Translations under genes and position numbers: made by a program
The notes under the pieces: generated by a model
Database searches by the model: none
Seen by the model: the letters and a program-made list of their open reading frames with translations, nothing else
What the model was told of the DNA's origin: nothing
Part shown: positions 1 to 5,600 of the stretch, piece after piece
How positions within the stretch are numbered: position 1 is the stretch's first letter
Layout: every line of letters begins with the position of its first letter
From: Globobulimina sp.
Taxonomy: Eukaryota > Foraminifera > Rotaliida
DNA length: 12,378 bases
Assembly (NCBI GenBank): GCA_003354225.1
Contig: PIVH01000011.1
Coordinates: forward strand, 1-12,378
Direction: 5' to 3'

Positions 1-1
1 T

Positions 2-64
2 GTATGTGTGTTGTTGTTGTTGTTTATTTGGTTGCATTTTCTTTTTCTATGCATTTTGTGTCAG
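2..64 (+). other. Probable intron of the 5'-partial membrane protein gene
   Basis: The window opens with a consensus-like donor GTATGT at 2-7, followed by a T-rich tract with TTG repeats (about 10-24) and an acceptor TGTCAG ending at 64. The 63-base length matches the other introns inferred here (60-69 bases). Base 1 would be the last base of the preceding exon. An alternative acceptor, CTATGCAG, ends at 88. The reading frame stays open through this stretch with no ATG before 83, which also suggests that it is not a true first exon. Confidence 0.5.
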
Positions 65-814
65 AAAAACAACATAAATACTATGCAGAAGTCCGATTTC
101 AGGCTCTTAGATATTGACAGTTTCTTGACTATTGCTGAGTTTTTTGGCGAAATGTCAACTGTCTCAGCAAAGTGTTTCCTAATATCGATATCATCGGCCA
201 TCACCATCGTACGATCACAGCTTCCCCTGAATTCAACAAACATTATCGATTACAATACATCCACATCCACAGAAACTGATGCTGGACAAACTAATAACAT
301 ATTGAATGATATTAAACAATGTTTAGAATTTGGACATGAAATATTTAAAGAACGGCACAATGATACATGTTTTATAACCATTATAGTGGCACTTGTAGTG
401 GTTGTATTGATAATCGTCTGTTGTTGTATTTGTTTTTTTCAACATTGTCGAAACAGAGGAAAATCAAAAGAACGAAAAAAGAAACGGGATGCAAGAAAAG
501 CAAATGCTGCAAATAAACGAAGAGAAAAGAAATATACAAAAACAAACAGCATTAACAGTGGTATTGTTCAATTGGAAGCACTTCAAAACCCAGATATTGT
601 TTGTATATTAACTATATTTATACATATTTCATGTTTGCTATCCTTGCACGATCGATATTTGTTTCTGATAATATGTAAATTAATTAAATTGCAGGTGACG
701 CCTGATGTAAATTATAGAGCAGAAATAGGATCCGATGAGGAAGAAGTTGGAAATGTCCAAAATGATTCTGAAGATTCAAGTTTTGTTGAACCAGAATGCA
801 TGCCTGAAGTTTAA
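65..814 (+). CDS. Single-pass membrane protein, 5'-partial, unknown function
   Basis: I do not recognise a family. The frame is open from the window start to a TAA at 812-814. The most likely layout is an exon from 65 (upstream part outside the window), an intron at 599-694 and a last exon from 695. The N-terminal half is polar and Ser/Thr/Asn-rich with a possible N-glycosylation site (NST near 234-242). One strong hydrophobic helix follows at about 367-443, rich in Ile and Val and ending in a Cys cluster (CCCIC) that could be palmitoylated. Directly after it comes a highly basic stretch (about 448-545, many Lys/Arg), as expected for the cytoplasmic side of a type I membrane protein. The C-terminus is acidic (DEEE and several Glu/Asp). 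If the gene starts inside the window, ATG 83 or ATG 152 are in-frame candidates; from ATG 152 a weakly hydrophobic leader would follow. The membrane topology is inferred from charge, not known. Confidence 0.55.
   Translation, partial: KNNINTMQKSDFRLLDIDSFLTIAEFFGEMSTVSAKCFLISISSAITIVRSQLPLNSTNIIDYNTSTSTETDAGQTNNILNDIKQCLEFGHEIFKERHNDTCFITIIVALVVVVLIIVCCCICFFQHCRNRGKSKERKKKRDARKANAANKRREKKYTKTNSINSGIVQLEALQNPDIVCILTIFIHISCLLSLHDRYLFLIICKLIKLQVTPDVNYRAEIGSDEEEVGNVQNDSEDSSFVEPECMPEV
599..694 (+). other. Probable intron, length a multiple of three, no in-frame stop
   Basis: This begins GTTTGTATATT and ends with the good acceptor ATTGCAG at 694 after a TAATTAAATT stretch. Both borders are phase 0, and the 96 bases contain no in-frame stop. 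Translated, it would add an Ile/Leu-rich hydrophobic segment between two polar regions, which looks intronic. A donor at 566 would also keep frame; the stronger-looking GTATAT at 603 would not. Confidence 0.5.
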
Positions 815-1033
815 ATATGGTGTAAAATGTAAATGAAGTTGTTCATTTGTGTATTTAAACATTGTGCTAAATGTACGTTTATGATCAAAGATTTTGCATT
901 ATTCTACTAGTTCAAACAAAGGAAAACCTAGCATCAACATTGATAATCTGTGAGCCTGGAGTCAGACTTAGAACCTGACTGAATTTTGACCCACTACTAC
1001 TATTGATTACTTGCTTTATTTAGTTAGTTTATT
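815..1033 (+). other. Intergenic region between the membrane protein and SPRY genes
   Basis: These 219 AT-rich bases must hold the 3' UTR of the upstream gene and the promoter and 5' UTR of the SPRY gene. I see no canonical AATAAA, no convincing TATA box at a defined spacing and no RNA gene. The compact spacing fits the rest of the window. Confidence 0.4.
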
Positions 1034-1789
1034 ATGGGTTGTTGTGCATCGCAAAGAGGTCGTGTGTATAAGTCATTGCTACAAAACAAGAATAAAGAAA
1101 CACGAGGCAATGAGGATAATGCAGCGATGTTGATCTCATATATACTACGTCAAGATGGAGATATTTATGATATGCATATACCACACTGTATAAATTATTT
1201 ATGTTTGCAATATTTTTATGAAAACACTAATGTGACATTTTATGATTATGATGGTTGCAATTCGCGCAATGTAGCTATTGGAAAGAATGGCAAACAAATA
1301 AGAGTAACATCAAACACCATCTTTATATTTAGCAATGCAGGATATGATTCAGGATATCATTGGTGGAGCGTCAAGTTATTGAATGTATACAACTGCCAAG
1401 CTTTGGGTATCTGTGAACATAACGATTCAAGCTATAGGTACGGATATAATATATTTGATTGTGAGTTAAATAAACAATTAGGTGATAGATATATTTATGC
1501 TGGAGATACCAACCATGGATGGATGGGTTCAACAGAAATGAGACCGTATATATTATCTGCTTCTGATAATAAATTAAAATATAATAAAAAATTAAAATTA
1601 AAAAATAATCGATGGGAAAGTGGTGATATTATTACAGTAGAATTAAACTGCAATCATGATCCGTGGACCATTACATTTTTAAAAAATAGTCACTATTTAG
1701 CTGATAAAATCAATATTGTTAATAAAACAATGTATTATCCTGTTTTCCAGGTTTATCAACGTGGAACTTTTCAAATTGTTGATGATTGA
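1034..1789 (+). CDS. SPRY/B30.2-like domain protein with N-terminal MGCC acylation motif
   Basis: A 251-aa single-exon protein. SPRY/B30.2 domains are beta-sandwich modules that bind partner proteins, so this is likely a recognition or adaptor protein, not an enzyme. Visible SPRY hallmarks are the G-x-H-W-W-S-V block (residues 107-113), a GIC strand (125-127), a GWMG turn (162-165), W194 followed by the G-D-I-I-T strand (197-201), the W-T-I-T-F-L-K-N strand (211-218) and YYP (234-236). A short Ile/Leu/Cys/Tyr helix with IP...LCLQYFY (49-62) precedes the domain. The protein starts Met-Gly-Cys-Cys: Gly2 is a possible N-myristoylation site and Cys3/Cys4 possible palmitoylation sites, so membrane tethering is plausible. 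ATG 1034 is chosen because this motif only makes sense at the true N-terminus. It ends with TGA at 1787-1789, closely followed by TAA. The SPRY call is fairly firm; partner and process are unknown. Confidence 0.75.
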   Translation: MGCCASQRGRVYKSLLQNKNKETRGNEDNAAMLISYILRQDGDIYDMHIPHCINYLCLQYFYENTNVTFYDYDGCNSRNVAIGKNGKQIRVTSNTIFIFSNAGYDSGYHWWSVKLLNVYNCQALGICEHNDSSYRYGYNIFDCELNKQLGDRYIYAGDTNHGWMGSTEMRPYILSASDNKLKYNKKLKLKNNRWESGDIITVELNCNHDPWTITFLKNSHYLADKINIVNKTMYYPVFQVYQRGTFQIVDD

Positions 1790-2033
1790 TAATCACGAAT
1801 TGCAAATTGTTGTTTTCTGCAGTTTTAATTTCCGCTGAGTGATTGAAATGTTTCTGTAGAAGTCCTAAAAATATTCAGTGTCATGGCATTTCACACATAT
1901 TCTATTTGTTTTTTTATCGGAAAGCCCTATTCAATAATCTTAATTGTTGTTCTTCTGCCTCTAAATCAAGTGCTTAATATTTGTTTTTGTTTTTTTTTGG
2001 TTGGATTTAACAGAAACAAAAGTTTCCCCCAAC
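1790..2033 (+). other. Intergenic region and possible 5' UTR intron of the next gene
   Basis: 244 bases between the SPRY stop and ATG 2034. The second half is T-rich (long T run about 1990-1998) and ends with TTTAACAG at 2013, which looks like a polypyrimidine tract and acceptor. Possible donors are GTTGTT at 1946 (68-base intron) and GTGCTT at 1970 (44 bases). If real, the intron lies in the 5' UTR just before ATG 2034. An ATG at 1883 opens a 109-codon frame, but its product reads like translated intron. Confidence 0.35.
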
Positions 2034-2552
2034 ATGGCAGAACAAAAGAAGGCGGAATCAAATCCGGATTGTCCAGTTATGCTTTATTACATATTATACA
2101 TTGTTTGTTGTATCATGACCGCCAGGACAAATTTTTAGCTATTTATCAATGGAAAATGCCGCATTGCTCTTCCAGTCAAAGAAGGAGCGGGTTCTTTACC
2201 ATTACATATTAAAATGGGATGGGACTGGGAGTCAGATCTTGATCTTATGTATCACTTAACATTTGAAGGGCATTTATATATGGCACACAAGCCTATTTTC
2301 GCGATAGCTGTCGGATACTTATATTTGCAAAATGGCCTTCACCATGATGGTGTTTCTCATATAACAGAGGCTGTTAAAGTGAGTACGTATAAATCAAGTG
2401 ATGGCAAATTAACATTTAAATTGGAACCCACCGCGGATTGGCACGCCTCATGTTTAAATATAACATTATTGGAAGGAGTCAACCATTGGCACCAAACAGC
2501 TATGAAAACAATTAAAATGTGGGATTTTGGTCACAGCAAAAATGATTTGTAA
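2034..2552 (+). CDS. Small hypothetical protein, two exons, about 151 aa
   Basis: The model joins 2034-2075 to 2139-2552: ATG 2034, 14 codons, a 63-base intron, then 137 codons to TAA at 2550-2552. Both exons are in the same frame, and the only obstacle to uninterrupted translation is a TAG (2136-2138) that forms the intron's acceptor. The protein begins MAEQKK and continues with a compact domain containing ALPVKEG, a GWDWESDLDL motif, several Trp/His residues and a potential glycosylation site (NIT). There is no obvious signal peptide or membrane helix. The GWDxxxDLDL segment faintly resembles the first metal-binding strand of TerD-like proteins, but the second acidic cluster of that family is not visible, so no family is assigned. 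If the first exon is wrong, the conservative start is ATG 2214 (112 aa). A poly(A) signal at 2579 supports the 3' end. Confidence 0.5.
2076..2138 (+). other. Probable 63-base intron, phase 0
   Basis: Donor GTTATG at 2076 and acceptor AATTTTTAG ending at 2138. Length (63 bases) and phase fit the other introns in the window. Its translation would give a hydrophobic run of Tyr/Ile/Leu/Cys and then a TAG stop. Removing it restores one frame from ATG 2034 to the TAA at 2552. Confidence 0.5.
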
Positions 2553-2578
2553 TTTTACACACAGTATATATATATTGT

Positions 2579-2584
2579 AATAAA
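2579..2584 (+). terminator. Poly(A) signal AATAAA for the small gene
   Basis: AATAAA begins 27 bases after the stop codon at 2552, following a short (TA)n run at 2565-2575. This is canonical spacing for a eukaryotic cleavage/polyadenylation signal on the plus strand. It also limits where the minus-strand retrotransposon can begin, since the host 3' end should lie outside it. Confidence 0.5.
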
Positions 2585-2617
2585 TGTATTTGTTCCTAAA
2601 TAGTAGTGAGAGCACAT

Positions 2618-5600
2618 TCAGCCGGGGTCATAATCCGGCTCCATGCTCACCGATTGCTTAAACATCCCGGTGAGGGTATTAATTTGGTTGAACGAAACCC
2701 CATAGGGGAAACGAAACAATTTGTATTTTGCATATTGGACAGAATTGAAATGGATTACTATTTGATTAGAATTGAGAGGGTGCGCCCTGCCAACGTCAGC
2801 TAAGGAGTCTGCAACTGCGTTGAAGGGTTGTTGTTTTGGGGTGGTGTGGGATTTGACTTTCCACAGGATTGCATTAATGGATTTGATGTAAGATTGAGTT
2901 TGAATGAAAAGATCTGAATTAATCATTTTGGTAATGTTTCTGGGTGTGGTGATTAGGGGCATGTAATTACAGAGCGAGTCTGTGAAAATCAGAACGCGTC
3001 TATGTTGGGTACTGATTTTAAGATGCTTTATTAGGAAGTTGGACTTGAGGATCGCATATAGTTCCCCAAAGTGATTAGATTGTGAGCCTATCGGCTGAGT
3101 GTAGCAATGGATGTTATTATGGTCTTTAATAAATATCCCTATTCCAGTTAGATTGGTGTGGGGGTCATGAGAGGAGTCAGTGGCAACTATTAGATCGGTG
3201 CTGCGTATTTTGTATTTGTAGTTGTGCCACTCTGTGATGTTATCATTCCTGATGTGAAATATTATGGAATTGTTGGGGATAATGTTGTATTTCTTTCTTA
3301 TTCCTGGGATTGTGGTGACAGAGTGGTTTATATTGTACACGTGATAGAGCCAGCGATGGGTCTGGGAAATGAGATTACGAAGCAAGGTATTTTTATTGGT
3401 GTTTATATTAATGGTATTGTGGTGGTATATAAATTGGTTGGTTTGTACATCATAGTAGTTTGCACCACATATAACTCTCCAGAATTGGGATTTGTTTATG
3501 TTTACGTTTGTGCAGAGCTCAATGAGTCTTTGCATGAAAATTTGATTATGTATTTTGTCAATGGCTGCTCCATTTTTGGCGAAGGTAAAGTTGGCGTAGC
3601 TCCAGTATTCGTGTCGTAGAGTGTCGAGGGCCGGGCAAGTGACAATTAAATGTGTCTCAATTGGTTTGGCTGTTTGGTTGCCACATAGGTGGCAGAAGTT
3701 GGCTGTTTGGTTAAAGTTATAAAAAAGGGCTCTGTAATATGTTATCATTTGGTCATTGACATATTCTGCCAACTCGTTATTTTCATATATATTCATCGGT
3801 CTGTAGTCACTGGTGATGTGATTCAGGGTTCTGAGAGGGTGATGGCGGTTTAATTTATTCACAATGTGTGTATGTTGATTGGTGACAATAATTGGTCGTA
3901 TTTGGAATGGATGGTCAACTGTGTCGAATGGGTCGATTGTGATGGGACCATTCGGAGTATGGTGTAATTGTAGAGGCAGCCATTTATTTTTGAGATTGGC
4001 ATATTGTTTGTAGAGTTTATAATGATGGATATGGGGTAATTTGGTCCAGTGATGCATGTGTGAGATGTTGCCACCTCTCAAGAGTTTGTAATAAAATACT
4101 AATTTTAGGGAAACCCAACGTTCATAAGGCGTTGGAATGCCAGCCCAAAGATAAAGCTGTTCTGGGACAAATTGTTTTATATTGGTTTGTCTTTTGATTG
4201 CTTGTAACTGCTTTTCTGTGGCTTCTTTTAGATTGATATCGTCACAATCTAGTACTTGCGCGAATATTTCGGTATATACTAAATAAAATGTTTTAAGGAT
4301 TCTTATCTTGTCATCGAGCGAAATAAACTGGTGGTTAAAGTCAAGGTTGGCCAAAATGCGGGCTTTTTCATCAAGTTTTTTTAGGAACCTTCGGTTGGTG
4401 TATTGGGTCGACACCAGGTTGGTGTTGTCGTAGCTGCACAACATTGCCCCTAGATAACGAATGAATGTTGTGCAGTTTAGTCGTTCTCCATATAGGCTGA
4501 GTTTCAAGTGCATTACAGACGGTGCATATGTACGGTCATAACGTATATTTTCCCACATTATGGGAAATGGTTTATTTGTCAAAGAGTCATAAAATTTGGA
4601 ATGCGCCAGAAATTGAGACAGAAAGCTCGATGGGATTTCGTTTTTATTATACGTTTGTATTTGATTATTTATGTTGATGCCGATAATGTTGTTATTGATA
4701 GGTTTTTGGATCAAGAGCATTGGGGCCGGAATGGTCATGTTTGTGTTCATTATTTCGTTGTATTCACATTGAATTAAGTTTCGATCATCAATACTATACT
4801 CATTAATGTTATTCATATTTATGGAATTGTCATTGTATATTATTGAGCTGCATTTTTTATGATTAAATCGATAATTCCAACGTATACTGTGTCTCTCACA
4901 CACATTTATTAGTCTTCGCAAGTCAGATATTTTGTTAGCTGCTAAAATGATGTCGTCCACGTAAAAGACGCAGGCAATTTTTTCATTCGTGTCAGGTGAA
5001 TGTGCTCCTTTATTTGTGTTTTGTAGTTCGAAGATCAAGTCATTCAGGAAAGCGGCATAAAGGACCGGGGATAATACAGAGCCTTGCAAGACTCCATTAT
5101 GTAGTAAGAATTTGTTGGTTATGAACGGTATATCTCGTATTGCCGAGTGCGAGTTATTGTATATAGCTTTTAGTATTTTGCAAAGATTCAGAGGAATATT
5201 GAAGTCATTATGTAGCTTAAAGAGGAGGCCTTTGCGCCATACAGAGTCAAACGCCTTGCGGATGTCAAGTAAGGAGCAGTATAATGGGACATTACGCATT
5301 TTTGCAGTTTCGGCAATGGCATTCAGCGCACCTATTTGTTCTGGAACACCACGTTTAGCTCTATTGCCGCCTTGTAGTATATGTAGGTTTTTGCGGAATT
5401 TATGGGAGATGTTCATTTCCCACAAAATCAATCTCTCGTAAGCTTTGAAGATGATTGGTAGGAGAGTTATGGGTCGATATTGATTTGGCGTGTTGCCATT
5501 GGGAGTTTTTAAGATTGGGATAATGGAACCGAGACGAAAGGCATATGGAATATGGAAGGTGTTGTTCCACGCATTAAATAGGATGGACAGTAGTTCGTTT

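Noticed and set aside
1883-2212. 109-codon plus-strand frame from ATG 1883.
   Set aside because: It crosses a T-rich acceptor-like tract and two likely introns, and in its second half runs out of frame with the more protein-like 2139-2552 exon. Its product looks like translated noncoding DNA.
2214-2552. TerD-like assignment for the small gene, from the GWDxxxDLDL segment.
   Set aside because: Only one short motif fits; the second acidic metal-binding cluster and the rest of the fold signature are not visible. Kept as hypothetical.
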